64,000 bases of DNA from contig OY756963.1 of NCBI GenBank assembly GCA_963580455.1, positions 15,271,555 to 15,335,554 of the forward strand, given 5' to 3'. This DNA comes from Euonymus europaeus (lineage: Eukaryota > Streptophyta > Magnoliopsida > Celastrales > Celastraceae). The position numbers and the translations under genes were made by a program. The notes under the pieces were generated by a model. The model did no database searches. It was not told the origin of the DNA and saw nothing but the letters and a program-made list of their open reading frames with translations. The first letter of the stretch is position 1. Each line of letters opens with the position of its first letter. Below are positions 47,165-59,849 of this stretch, one piece after another.

Positions 47165-47971
47165 GCAACAGCTCAGAGAAAGTTTCTCATAGTGGCAGTA
47201 GATTACTTCACAAAGTGAGTTGAAGCCGAGCCTCTCGCGACCATCACCGACCACAAGGTAAAAGACTTTATCTGGAAAACAATCATCTGCAGGTATGGCG
47301 TTCCTCGGATCCTTGTTACAGATAATGGGCGACAGTTTGTAAGTGCGAACATCTGAGAAATTTGTGAAGAGCTGGGCATCAATCTAAGAATCACTGCTGT
47401 AGCGCATCCTCAAGCTAATGGTCAAGTAGAAGTAACCAACCGGATCATCCTTCAAGGACTGAAAACTCGTCTAGACCAAGCCAACGGGCTTTGGACCGAG
47501 CAACTCCACAGCGTCCTCTAGTCATACAGGACCACGCCAAGAACATCAACGGGAGAAACACCTTTCTCCCTAATGTTTGGATCAGAAGCTGTCATTCCAG
47601 TAGAGATCGGGGTCCCCACTCCCCGGATTGTTAACTTTAATGAGTCAGAAAACAACGACTTGCTACTTAACAATCTGGATCTCTTGGAAGAAGCTCGGGA
47701 GACTGCTAGGATCAAGACTGCAGCTTACAAGCAAAGGACAGCTCGTTATCACAACAAGAGAGTCCGAACAAGGAGATTCTCTGAGGGAGATTGGGTACTC
47801 AGAAAAGATGCTGCAGCTGGAAAGCATCCTAGCAAGCTCGGGGAGACTTGGGAAGGCCTTTTTCGGGTTATCAGGGTCATGCTGGATGGAACCTACAAGT
47901 TGGAGAATCCCAAGAAATCAGGAGAGATACGTCCTTGGCATGCTGCAAACCTCAGAAAATATTACATTTAA
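47165..47971 (+). pseudogene. Tat-type integrase core and C-terminus
   Basis: The catalytic core continues in the same frame with VAVDYFTK then a stop, VEAEPLATITDHKVKDFIW, YGVPRILVTDNGRQFVS, and HPQANGQVEVTNRIILQGL with the catalytic Glu. Three in-frame stops are visible (near 47218, 47356 and 47518). The end is open at 47573-47971: FGSEAVIPVEIGVPTPR, YHNKRVRTRRFSEGDWVLR, LGETWEGLFRVI and the HAANLRKYYI terminus. Confidence 0.92.
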
Positions 47972-48452
47972 TTTTCTCTTGTCGGCATGTATTTAAGAAC
48001 TCCTTTTTCCACTTGTTCCTTACACGAGGCTTAAGGCTTTTTTTCATTTCAATGAAAGTAGCTTGTTTTCTTACAAAGGTTTGCAGTACACAGCTCTGGT
48101 ACATTACAGCTTATTTTAACTAAGTTACAATGGCCGAGCATTGTTCCAGATTTCTCAAATTACAGTGGACGAGAAACGACTTGGCATGTTACAACTCAAT
48201 CCAACTGAGTTACAGCAACCAAGTTAAAACGAGTTTGCTACGACCTAGAAGAGTCTAGGCCACAGCAACTGTGGGTATGCTCAGACCTATTACAGTTTAA
48301 AACGATTTAAATTACAATATCCGAGCATAAACAAAGGCAAATTAACGAGATCGCAAAAGGCAATAAGAGAAGAAACTTCATTAAAAATAAACTCATTCAC
48401 AAACAAAACAGAGAAAGTGTTCAAAAACTACAACTAAAATAGTGAAAACAAT
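47972..48452. other. Spacer between convergent Tat pol and antisense gene
   Basis: No gene. From about 48080 the sequence repeats GTTACAG/ACAACT-type words at irregular spacing (degenerate short repeats). Both transcription units would end here. Confidence 0.5.
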
Positions 48453-50511
48453 CTAGTTTTCTACATCAACTGGCACCTCGGTGGTCAGGCGCTTCTCGGT
48501 CTCCTCACCATGAGCAGGTTCCAGGAGAGCGTTGTCTTTCGTAGGAGCGAGAGGAACATCGGTGTCCATATACGCCTCGATGTTGTCCTCGTCGTCCCCA
48601 TCCTCCTGAAGAAGGCGGAACTGCTCGTACGCCTCCTCTTTGACAACGTCCACGTCGTCCTTCCCGGCGAGGCCAGGACACAGCTCATCCATGATCTCTG
48701 AGCTCTGACCCTTGTTGGCAAGAAACCTCCGAGCTTCCTTGACAATAGCCTGGAAGCAGAAAAGGCCCTCTTGCTTAAGGGTGAACTGGAATTCCGGGGA
48801 GTTTCTGAACTTCTGAAGACCGGATTGGCGACCACTCTCGAACATCCGGGCCCCCTCTGCTTCAGCGACCGACCTTTGCTTCTTCAGCTCCTCCTCGGTC
48901 TCCTTTAGCTTGGTGGCCAGAAGAGCCTCAGACTTCTGGGCCTTCCCGAGATCCCTCCAAGAAAGCTGCAATGCCGTCTCAGTCCGACCTAGGGCCCCTT
49001 TGAGCAGGTGGATTTCCTGAGCAGCAGTATTCTTCTCGGCCGCCGAGCTCCGGACATTGATAAAGAGTTTCCCGAGAAGGGAGGCCAGATAAAAGCAACA
49101 ATGAAACAAATTATAAAAGAAAACCGAAGAAGAAGATTGGCAATGCTAGGAAAAGTCAATACCTCCAAAAACTTGACAGCAGAGGCCTCCATTCTTTCCT
49201 CGGTAGACATCTCCTCGGCTCGCCGCTTATCTGAGGGGAGAGAGAGCTTCTCGAGCATTTCCATGGCCATTTGAGAGTTGGCCACCGTGTCGAAAAGGCG
49301 AATGTTCCACTGAGGAGTGTGAATATCCCCCATTCGATGAGGTGGGGACGAGGAGCGCGCCTCCGAGACACGAGAAGGAGAGCCGATCGGTCGGAAAGCT
49401 GGTGTGCTAATAAACACCCCACGTCCCCGACCTAGGTCTTTTTCTCGGCCAGGTTTCAATCGAATTCCCGCAGCTGGAACTTTCTTCCTCGTGCTCAGAT
49501 CAGCCTCCCCAAAGGATCTCCTCTTCTGGCCCAAAGCTGCCGCCTTTTTCTGCATCTTCAAATACTCTGCAGCCGAAGACATATCTACAAGATACAGCAA
49601 CAAGTTAACAAGCAAATTAAGAGACAAAGAAACTACAAGGATAAACCGAGCAAGAGCAAGTCCCTACCTTGCATGGCTAGCTCGGACCTATGTGCCCTTG
49701 TAAAGTCTACAGCCCGGCACACGAGAGGTATAGAAGGTTTGGTGAAAGGTTGTTTGAGGGTCAGATACCAATCAAGCTTCTCGTGAGAAAGTTGAGGCAA
49801 ACGTTGGAACTTGCTAAATTTGGGGAGTTTCCACGAGGTCCTAAAAGGAAGAACCTCATTCTAACCCAAAGGCATCCGAACAAAAAAATAGCTAGATTTC
49901 CAATGATGGTTGGCAGAGGAATACTTAGGAGCCACTAGGCCCTTCTTAAATTTCAAGTAACATAATCCAGGGTTCCTCGGTGCTTGGCATAATGAAAAGA
50001 TGTGTTGAAGAACATTCGAAGAAAAAGGAACATGGAGCTCGTCACAATAATGAAGTATCGTGCCGAGGAACACCCAAGAATTAGGGGCCAAACAAGTAGG
50101 GTAGATATCGAACCGAGAAAAGAAGGAACATATTGCCGGAGCCAAAGGAATCCGACAACCATATGAAAGAGCGGTTGTGGAAATGGCGAATTCCCCGTGC
50201 TGAGGATTGAAAGAAGACACCCCCTCAGGCACAGGCCTGCAAGGGTAAGGAATACCGAACATTTTACGTTGGGCTTCCACCTCAGAGGCGGTAAGGCTAC
50301 AACTTAGGTTTCTAGGCTCCCAAGTACTATCACCTGCTGCTCGGGCTTCCTGTAGGGGAGCCTCAAACCCAGGAGGGGAGAAGAAGGGGCGTTCGGCTAG
50401 GGGAAGCCTAAGGTTCATCCTAATAGGAGGGGAAGTAGAGGTAGATGGAGAAGAACCTAAGTCGGCATCCTCTAACAAATTACCTATACTATCTGAGGAA
50501 GGAGAAGACAT
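48453..50511 (-). pseudogene. Antisense gene carried by the Tat element (PF04195-like, multi-exon)
   Basis: The ATG at 50511 starts MSSPSSDSIGNLLED. Exon 1 (50511-49668) contains the conserved domain region: ISTTALSYGCRIPLAPAICS, IYPTCLAPNSWVFLG and the CYLKFKKGLVAP end, like the 'putative gypsy-type transposon' domain PF04195 known from antisense ORFs of plant Tat elements. It has a TAG at 49861-49863. The donor at 49667 (GTAGGG) joins acceptor 49585 with the frame kept (MQ-DMSSAAEYLKMQKK). Exon 2 (49584-49163) ends GAG|GTATTG. The last exon, starting near 49060, is a charged coiled coil (EKNTAAQEIHLLKGALGRTE...) with an acidic tail to TGA/TAA at 48453; its acceptor is unclear. Function unknown. 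Nonsense mutation suggests decay. Confidence 0.75.
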
Positions 50512-50651
50512 TTTCTCGTACCTGAAAGCAGAGACAAGGACTAGGGGACAAATGACGTTTGCTCGGTATGAGAAGAATCTGTTTGCTCCGTACTCTCTAA
50601 GCTCGGGTCTCTCAAATTTGGCAGCAAGTAGTTTTGAAAGCGATGTCTTCA

Positions 50652-50660
50652 CTATTTATA
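50652..50660 (-). promoter_or_regulatory. Candidate TATA box for the antisense gene
   Basis: The reverse strand reads CACTATAAATAGTG, about 140 bp upstream of the antisense ATG. Position and sequence fit a plant core promoter, separate from the LTR promoter. Confidence 0.55.
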
Positions 50661-50871
50661 GTGGAAGACCGCCCCGGTCAACGGACCCAATGAAAAGACC
50701 TTCGGCATCCCCTCATCTGGACCGTTCAACCTCTGCTCATCGAAAGACCGTTGGATCACCTCAGATCTCATCATAACCATTCAAAGTTTCCTCATCAATG
50801 CCACCCTCGGGCGAACCAAATGACAGCTAATACAAGCCTATCATTGGTCGTCTATATCTACCAATCACAGG

Positions 50872-50885
50872 CCTGAGGGGGCAAA
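50872..50885 (+). promoter_or_regulatory. Polypurine tract of the Tat element
   Basis: CCTGAGGGGGCAAA directly precedes the LTR start TGATGAGG. Confidence 0.85.
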
Positions 50886-51390
50886 TGATGAGGATATTTA
50901 TCCTCTCCAATCAGAATAAGACACGTGGCGTGGCAACAACTGTCAACATAAGACATCACCTTTCTCGCTGGGAGATCCTCGGTACCAAGCAATAGAGATG
51001 CTCTTCTCGGCTCCGTACCCTCAGGACAGTAACAAGCTCTCAGTAAAATAGTAATTCCTTCATTTGGCAAGGTATTATTCACCACCACTCGAATTCTATT
51101 AATGAAAACCACCTTCACTATATAAAGGGGTTACCCCACAGGTAAAAGGGATCACTTCTTTCACTAAAAAACACTCTTTACACATTTCCCTAGAACACCG
51201 AGTAGTGTTCTTCGGAGAGATTCTCTGTGCAAGTATCTGACTTAAGCATCGGAGCGCCAACGCCAGAGAACACTCTCTGGCGGGCCTCTAGCTTACGTTT
51301 ATTCATTTCTACAGGACACCCTCAACCGAGAAGACTGTCTATACGAAGAGGAAGACCATCAAGCCGAGGAAGCCCTTGCTCGGACCTATA
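50886..51390 (+). mobile_element. Tat-type 3' LTR
   Basis: About 505 bp starting TGATGAGGATATTTATCC. It has a TATATAAAGG box (51119-51128), a CCACAGG block and the CTCGGACCTATAC end region that is typical of Tat LTRs before a TGGCGCC primer site. The last few bases are uncertain because the 5' LTR is absent for comparison. Confidence 0.82.
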
Positions 51391-53196
51391 CTGATACGTT
51401 TTTGTACTTTACTAGTTTGAGACATTATCAATATGAAACTATTAACACACATCAAATCAAATATGACTAAAAAACTATCTTAATCTATCAAATTCATTAT
51501 TGGCTCTATAAAATGAATTTCAACAAATCAAACCTAAAATATGAATTTTATGCTAAAAGCTTAAAGATTTCATTCTTCCAATACGTAAAATATATACAAA
51601 TACTCATCCCAATCATAACCTCCAACTAGCTATTTCTACTCCAGAAGCAAAATAGCAAAAACATATTGGAATGAATTTTGAAGGGTAAAACTCAAAGAAA
51701 AACCACAAAACTAGGAGAGTGTGTGTTTGAAGCATAGATCGAGAATTTTTTCCTCAAATGGTTAATCCCTAGAAGGAACGAATGACAGAGATGCAAGAAA
51801 ACACAAATCTCTACCAAGTCTTGATTTTAACTAAAATTTTTGCTTCATTTTGAAATCGGACTCCTCTTTTGTATGTGTGTGTGTGTGTGTGCAGGTAACC
51901 ATGTAGAATGTCCATTCCATAAATTTGGATTAAAAAAAAATACAAGAATGCTTCATCAAAATAATTTCAATCATGATGTGGGAGTCGTCATATTCTCACT
52001 TTTCAAAACTCTCTCAAATAATATATCCTAACTCACGACGAATGATCTTATAGGACTTTACAACCACGTAAGTTTGGGGTTAGAGGTAGGTGAAAATGAA
52101 TATTTTGGGCTCAAACCACAACTCAAACATACATGTCAATGCAAAATGGTCACTACTCATGCATTCCCCAAAACGTTCCCATCTCACTTTTTTTACTCTC
52201 ATTTTCTCTTTTCTTTTATTTACTTTTTTACATTTATTCTCATGCCACTTTGACTTTATTTGTGGCATTCAACCTTTTTGCCAACAAGCACACCCCAAAC
52301 TTGAATATTTGCATTTTATTAATTTGGGTGATGCTTTTTTTTCAATTAATTTGTTTTGGCAATCAACATTACAAATATGCATCCTCACAACCAATTCTCA
52401 TATAAATAAACACCACTCAACCCATTGGAAGATGATATGCATAAGCATTTCTCCAAAAACATGTATATTCGATTTATGCGGGTCATGCAAAAGGAAATTT
52501 TTTGTTCTAACTAGGTACATATGTAGTTGCCAAAGAAAAGGTCATGATTAGGCCTGTAAGGGACAACTAGGGAATCATTTTAAGTATGATTAGCTAAAAA
52601 TAAGGCTCAAAAGACCAAAGAAGGCCTTTGTCATCTCATAAATCATTTTGTGGACTAGGATTTTGCCTCAAGAGTTCATCAAGTGAGTTCTAGTGCTTAT
52701 GAAATCAATAGATTAACATCAAGTATAACTTCTCAAAAAATTGACATTTCCAAACTACATGTTTGTGTGTTCCAATGAGACATAGTCCAAATTTTAAAAC
52801 AAGACAATCTAGAAAGACAAGTACAAACCTAGGGATCATATATGCCTCCCACAATAAGTTACGGTCTATAGTCATCATCATAGGCAATCAAGGAATCACC
52901 ACATCATGCAACTTACACAACACAAAGAACTTTCCAAAATTTTGCATAAGAGGAATTTGTTGAATAACATCTAAGAGTGGTATGTTGATTTTCACTTGCT
53001 TGAATATCTCTTGGATTTTAGTACTATTTTTGCTCTTCTAATTTTTAGCCTCGAATACTCCAAGTTGAATATTTCATTTAGCATGTCATAGTAGTCACTT
53101 AATGTCTAAGTATAACTGAAACCTAAATGCAAACTTCATTGTTGATCGTCACTTTTTGTGAGCCATGAAGAGTTTTGTGAAATTTGAAGTCATTTA
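51391..53196. other. A/T-rich region, Athila-like untranslated sequence suspected, no gene
   Basis: No supported ORF. A GT microsatellite lies at 51871-51891. The stretch at about 52100-52340, T/C-rich and followed by AAGCACACCCCAAACTTG, resembles the 3' untranslated region of the Athila-type elements in this window (38.1-38.8 kb; 63.8-64.0 kb). This is a visual resemblance only. Confidence 0.35.
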
Positions 53197-55465
53197 TGTC
53201 ATGAACTACCCCAAATATTAACTTAAAAATGATTGAAAGTTGAAAAAATATGTGTTTTGGGCACTCAAATTGTGTATAAGGGAGCCTAGACACATGGGAT
53301 CGCGCCTAGGTGGAATGAACAGACCCTAGGATGGGATTGAATCTATCCTCGGAGCACCAAAGGGCACCTAGGCACACTAAAAGTGCACCCAAGATAGTAG
53401 CTCAAAGAAACATTAGGAAGAAGTGAAGGTTGGGGCACGTAGGTGCAATTTTCCACAAGCCTGGGAGCACTTGTTCTACACGTCTAGGTGCAGTGCTCCT
53501 AGGCATGCCTAACCTGGGTGCCTAGAAGGGGCCCAATGCAGATTGGGGGATAGGGGTTAGGCCAAGTTTGCCTAGGCGCACCCGAGCTGTTAAATGGTTC
53601 TTACATGAGCAAAAACTTGTATTTTCATGGGGAGGTCCAATTTGTAGAGAGATCAAGGGAGAAAAGTAGAGAGATAAAGTGAGGTTTTGAGAGATTATTG
53701 AAGTTTTGGAGTTTGGATTGAAGATTCAAACAAGGTTTCTAAAAAGATTTCAAGATTCAAGTAAGCTTTCTTGTTTTGGAATTCTTGGGTAATTCTTAGA
53801 TTTACTTTGATTCTTTAAGAGATGAATTTTAGGGTTTAGATATGTTGTTTCTAGGGTTATTTATGATTTTTTTATTAGTTTTAATCATTGTTTTAGGTTG
53901 AGGTTTGATATTGGACAAATTTAGAGGATTTGGGGAAAATCCTAGAAAGAGAAGGTAAGTTCTCTTGATTGGTGATTGAATATCATGTTATGATTGATAA
54001 TGAGTGTTATTGATGTCATTATATGGGTTCAAAATGCTTGAAACCAATAGGTTGGTGAAAGGGGGTCGAAACCCTCGGCTGAGAATTTGGATTTGTAAGG
54101 TATTCTTAATCAAAGCAGGGGATTTCTAACCCATTTCTTGTTCTATATTATTCCTTTATATTCTAAGTGTGATTTATATCTTCATTGGTCTTGCGTTTGT
54201 GTTCTTGCCTTATTTGTTCCTAAGAAAAAACGAGCCTAGGGTTAATTCTTCTTTTCTCTTAAATGTAGAGTGCATTAACCTTATTTCATGTTCAATAATC
54301 CATTAAGCATGGTTAGACCATGTTCATACATCATGTGTAGTGATATATATGTAGGTTGAATATATATATGTACATCTTGATATGGCATGAACATGTATGC
54401 ATTAGAGATGCATGGGATGTTGGGTATAGACTCAGGATACCATAGGACTATTTTAAAGTCAATTGGAAGGATGGTTGCGTGTCAAAGTATGGACATGGGA
54501 CATATGACTCCATGCAAGGCAACATACTAGTGGTGTGGGTGTGACAAGGATCACACAACCGAGTAGATTTTCTATGTGTGGATTATGAATCGTGAGTGTT
54601 CTCACATTCATTGAGGGTTCATTGACCCATGGCATTCACTCGAGGGTTTGATGGTTTATGGTATCCCTATATGGTTAGCTCGACCATGGTATCCAATACA
54701 TGGCTCATCGGACCATGGTATTCGAGAGTGGATTTGCCTCGGAGGGAATACCCGGAAATTGATTGTTTATGTGACATTAGCATGGTTGATAGCATTTTGA
54801 TGCATAGCTTTTCTTTTGGTCCCAAACTTATTATTATTTGCTCTATTTACCCTATTGAGCTTCTAGCTCACTACTTTATTTTCTTTCCTCCCCATAGGTG
54901 AGACTAGTACGAGTATCGATGGTGTGGATCAGTAGATATGCTATTGTGGCATGGATGACACTTGGAGAGAGTGTAGGTTTGGGTTGAGGGACTTAAACCA
55001 TTTTGTTGTCACACTTATTCATATTTATTATTGCTATGCCTTATCGACTGTATGGCACCGTTTGGTGTGGATTGTGGATGGTTAGAAGGAAATCCTTACA
55101 TGTGGATCTTCTGAACCAGGAGTGGACACTAAGTCCTGTTTGAATGACGTTGGATTATATATATGATGTTTGATTTTTGTGAAATCAGTTTGTGCATGCA
55201 GCTAAATGTCCTGAGGCCCTGCTAGGTTATTATTTGCATGCTGATAGAGGTCGAAGGCACTTGCTATGTTATTATGTGATTGTGTGATTATTGTTGTGCT
55301 TGATCCAGGTGGGCATTCCTCGATAGAGGAGATGCTATCAGATTTTTGATTGAGGGGATTGACTTAGTTATATGAACTAGGGTTGAATCCTTCAAATGGT
55401 GATCACATTGGTGACCTAGGAAGGTGTGTTAAACACCATCTGGCATCCCGGATCGGGGCTTTACA
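53197..55465 (-). mobile_element. Solo LTR (Ty3-like), reverse, same family as 13112-15157
   Basis: The reverse strand begins TGTAAAGCCCCGATCC at 55465 and ends GGGGTAGTTCATGACA at 53197, with flanking ATTTA (53192-53196) and GTTTA (55466-55470), one mismatch in 5. It is 2269 bp. It aligns along much of its length with the solo LTR at 13112: the CCTAGGTCAC block, GTGAGCTAGAAGCTCA, the ATGCCCACCTGGATCA segment and the CCTAGG-rich palindrome field (53285-53590). The ORF at 54629-54901 is fortuitous. Confidence 0.85.
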
Positions 55466-55859
55466 GTTTACAAAGTACATTGTAACGGACTTTGCATTTA
55501 TTAGTGGACACATAGCGAGATCCTTGATAATTTGTTGAAAATGACATTCATAAGATTTAGACCCTAAACCATAATTGAAAATAAATTATTAGCATTGGAA
55601 ACATACATAGGTAATCTTAAATATGATATATTTTACAAGGACTTGCATATTCCTTGAATTAAAATGAAAATTGAGTCTCCAACGCTTTATTAATCGAAGC
55701 TTCATCCAAAATTCCTGATCCCCGTACATATTCGACTAAAATACTACATTTCTTGAAAAAATAAATAGAAATTGACCCAAACTTATTTTAATCTCCAATG
55801 AAAAATTTAATAGTCTTCTAATTAAAATAGGCTTTCTTACTTGGCATATGGCTGGATCT

Positions 55860-58130
55860 CCTGAACATTTAGAAGTATATATGTTTGAGCTGCCAACATT
55901 GCCTATTCTTCAAGGAGCCTACTTCTCTTTCTTCCATAAGCTCGATCGAGATGGATAAATATAGATAGATTCCCTTCCATTGTGTTCACTTAATCAACAT
56001 CATCATTCCACAGCTTTTTTCTGTGTCTCGTGTGAACATGCGACTCTAAGTAGAATGAACAAAATTTATATGCTTCTTCAACTATGTAGTCAATGCATAT
56101 CGAACCTTCAACCTAGCTTTTTTTTTTTATATTCTTCTCCAAGTGTTCAAGGTATTGCTCAAATGGATACATCCATCCATATTGCATTGACCCTAAAACT
56201 CTTGCCTCATAAGACAAGTGAATTGGTAGATGCTCCATCAATTCAAAGAAACTTGAAGGAAATATTTGATCCAAATTGCACAAAATCACCAAAAGTTGTA
56301 TCTCCACCACCCTTAACTCCTTAAAAAATAAACTAAACTATGTCAATGCCTGCCAGACGTTGGCTAGGAGCAACTCACAAAATGATATAGTAATCAATCA
56401 TTGTACGAACACATGATATTCATGACTTTTCATCCCAAACATCTTATACTTGTTTATGTCCACACACCGGCCCATGTTGGAGGCCTACACATCTAAAAAC
56501 TTCATATTTTTTACCCATTCATGAACTGCTTGCTTGCCAACCTTATCCAAAGAGAAACAAGTCTTTAGATATTTTCCAATCACAAAATTAAATTCTAACT
56601 CCTTACTATGGTAAATGACTTTCATGTCATCACGTGTCTTGATATTATCTTTCGTTTTGCCTTCAATATTCATCACAATGTTGATAACATTTTTGAAGAT
56701 ATTCTTCTCAAGGTGCATCACGTAAAGGTTATGCCAAATGAGGTTTGATCTCCAATAATAAAAATCCCAAAATATACTTTGCTTCTTCCACCTACAGCTA
56801 ATAATTCTACACATATGTTGATTGCGCTGCTCCCTATCCTCCTTAGCTACTTTCTCCAAGCCAAATGCAGTGTTACACTGATATATGTCTTTGTCACACA
56901 GGACAGGGGGAGCCATTTCTGTGACAATATTATTCATCCTAAGCCAATTATTGTTCCTCTTAAAAGGATGATCATAAGGCAAGAACTTGTGATGGTTATT
57001 GAACCACAAAGTCTTATCCCCTCTCTAAAGAGTAAATGCTCCTGAATCTTCCATGCAATGAGGATAGACTAACCTTCAATGCAATAAGGACATGTTACTT
57101 CTCAGCCACAGACCAACCAGACGACAAAACGTTTGTTGGAAAGTCATTGATATTCCACTTCAGAGCAGTTCAGAGTTGGAAATTTTGCTTCAAATCTACA
57201 TCCTAGGTCTCAACAGCATAATCAAATAATATACACAATTGATGGACCAGAGGCTCAAGGAAAACAACAATCCTCTATTTTAGGTTCTTCGATCTAGGCA
57301 TAATCTTTGGATCTTGGGCGCTAAAGGAAAATAATACATCTTCTAGTTTGCCACCTTCTTCTATTCCCTAGAATCCCTCTTATGTTGCTCATATATCATG
57401 GGTACTCACATAATTTGTACATTTTCAAGTCATTTTCCTCTCCTCAATATATCATGCACCAGTTTAAGAAGCATTATATATTCTCCACCGAAGGCCTCAA
57501 CTCTTCAACAAACTTTTTAGTTTTATAGAAGTTATTCATAAGTATGTTATCCTTTGGTAAAGCCTTTTGAAATAACTCGGTGATTGAATCATAGAAATTC
57601 TTTGAAAATTTTTGTTCAAACTTAATGTTCAATAACTGTGCCTTAGCCAATAACTAAGAAACTATTTCACAGCCTAGCCAAAATTGTAGCTCCATTACTT
57701 TAAGCATGTCACAATTTTTGTGCATTTGAATTTGGAGATTCCTCCAAAGCTTGGGCCAGATGCATCCATCACTATTGTCTGGTATGGATTCAGAATGTAA
57801 GTTTCCACACTTGCCATCGCATATGAGCTTGTTTGACTATCCCCCATGAATCTGCTTGACACTCTGATATGGTTCCCTATGTTGAGACCATACATAATAA
57901 TCCACTACAAACTCCTTCAACAGATGGAGGTGCACTTTCTCCTACTCTAGGTATCTATGATTTTGACACCATGGACATGGACATGGACATGGACATGGAC
58001 ATGGACACTTTATCTTACTTCCGTCCTTGAATCTCAATTAAAAATGAGCATAGGCAATGAACTGCTCTATCTCACTTTGTTCCATAAAAAATAATAGGGG
58101 TAGCGAAATAGAATTTTCCACCCACTTTAT
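55860..58130 (-). pseudogene. CACTA (En/Spm) transposase, TNP2-type, degraded
   Basis: Read right to left: a transposase-associated domain (58130-57850) with EQFIAYAHF, KCPC...PWCQNHRYL and YYVWSQHREP; the TNP2 N-terminal part (57660-57400) with QKALPKDNILMNNFYKTKK; the TNP2 core (57009-56485) with HHKFLPYDHPFKRNNNWLR, FFDFYY-like WDFYYWRSNLIWHNLYVMHLEKN and the KTKDNIKTRDDMK stretch; and a DUF4218 domain (56310-56113) with LCNLDQIFPSSFFELMEHLPIHL and QYGWMYPFEQYLE. Stops and frameshifts interrupt each part, and no CACTA terminal repeats were located at either side. Inactive. Confidence 0.88.
57971..58006. repeat. Hexanucleotide microsatellite (ATGGAC)6 inside transposase coding sequence
   Basis: Six perfect ATGGAC units. 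On the coding (reverse) strand they read as alternating Cys and Pro codons (Cys-Pro six times) exactly at the KCPC-x-x-C site of the transposase-associated domain, so the motif has been expanded by repeat slippage. Confidence 0.97.
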
Positions 58131-58206
58131 GCCATCAAAAACAAGATAAGTGATGTAATTGTAGAGAATAGAAGCTGCAAAAATTTTGCATCCAAGAAAT
58201 CAATAC

Positions 58207-59700
58207 AACATTTGCAACTAACTTCAAAACCGCATAATGCTCCTTATTTGTTAGGTTCAGTGAAGAAAAGGCCCTAGGTTCAAATTATTGACACTTACAA
58301 AGTTCCCATGTCTATTGGTAAACATGATAAAGATGATATAGTTTATGACATAATTAAGATAGATGTTTGCCACATATTAATAGGTTGGCCTTGGCAATTT
58401 GATGTAGATGTTGTGCAAAAGGGCATGATAACATTATTTTGTTCACCGAGAAGTCCCACAAAATTGCTATCACTCCTTTGACTATTTCTAAAATACAAAA
58501 GTGGACAAGTTCAAGTTCTTTTATTGTGAAAAATGATGAGCATGAGATTAATGAGGCAATCAAAGAATTTGAATTTGTGTATGTAGTAGTAGTAAATGGG
58601 TTATTGTCTTCACTTAAAGAGGAGGTTGTGCACAAAAAATTGAATGAATTTTTGGAACTGATTTCTAATGATCTACCCAATGAATTGCCGCCAATGAGAA
58701 ACATAGAAAACCAATAGATTTGGTGTTGATAGAAGTTTACCAAATCTTCCCTATTATCATATGAGTTTGAAGGAGAATGAGATTTTGCGAGAATATATCA
58801 TTTCTTTGTTGAGAAAGAGGTTTATTCGTGAAAGTGCAACTCCTTGTGTTTTGCTTGTCCCTTTAATTCCAAAGAAGGGTAGTAACCAATGGAGGATATG
58901 TGTTGATACTAAAGAAATTAATAAGATTATTTTCAAATATAGAATCTCCATTATGTGGCTGGAAGACATGTTGGATTGCTTGATAGGTTCAAAAGTTTTC
59001 AAAAATAGATTTTTAGAGTGGCCACAACTAAATTTGTATTAAATCGGGTGATGAATGGAAAATTTCTTTCAAGACCAATGATGGATTGTACAAATGGTTG
59101 GTAATGGCCTTTGCCCTTTCAAATGCACTTTGTACTTTTACCCAATTGATGAACTAGGTTATCCACCATTTTATTGGAAAATTTGTTGTGGTCTACTTTG
59201 ATGACATTTTAATTTATATTCAGACATACATATGCCGAACATTTAAAACATTTACGACAGGTCTTAGCAATACTACTAGAGAATAAGCTATTTGTCAACT
59301 AGAAAAAATGTATTTTTTGCACCAATACATTCTTGTTCCGAGGTTATGTAGTAGGTGTAGATGGGGTCCAAGTTGATGAGGAGAAGGTACAAGCAATCAG
59401 AGAACGGCCAGCCTGCCTAAATGAAGTTTGGAGTACCTATGCGTCACAGCCTTTTATAAGAGATTTGTATGAGATATTAGCACCATTACTGCCCCTATTA
59501 TGCAATGCCCGACGAAAGCCAAGTTTTCGTGGGGTGATCAACAATAGGTGAGTTTTGCTTTGATCAAAAAGAAACTTTTCCCCACACTAGTCCTAGCCGT
59601 TCTGAAGTTTGGGAGAGTATTTGAGATCGAATGTAATGCAAGTGGAGTGGGAACATGTGCAATGCTATCTCAAGTGAGGAAACTAAAAATGAAGAACATA
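58207..59700 (+). pseudogene. Ty3 chromovirus-like protease-RT fragment
   Basis: The protease end (KVPMSIGKHDKDDIV and DVCHILIGWPWQFDVD) lies near 58297-58410. A spacer precedes RT. RT is broken: NELPPMRNIENQ, YYHMSLKENEILREYI, KRFIRESATPCVLL, IPKKGSNQWRICVDTKEINK, then frameshifts, YEWLVMPF-like FGLSNA, and the box VVVYFDDILIY near 59187-59215. After it come FRGYVVGVDGVQVDEEKVQAI and the start of RNase H (FALIKKKLFPTLVLAVLKF, FEIECNASGVGTCAMLSQ) to about 59690. The YFDD box and downstream motifs match chromovirus-type Ty3 elements. Left boundary with the CACTA remnant is approximate. Confidence 0.88.
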
Positions 59701-59849
59701 TGTAACATCCTAAATTTTTTAACCATAGAACTTACCTTACTTGTGTGTACTTATTCATGAGTGTGTTGGTATTTCTAGCCTAACTAGATTGGAATATATA
59801 ATAAATTTGTTAAATACTTGATTAATTAAATTTAAATATATTATATGTG

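Noticed and set aside
54629..54901. 90-aa ORF within the reverse solo LTR
   Set aside because: Lies in noncoding LTR sequence with no counterpart in the homologous LTR at 13112.
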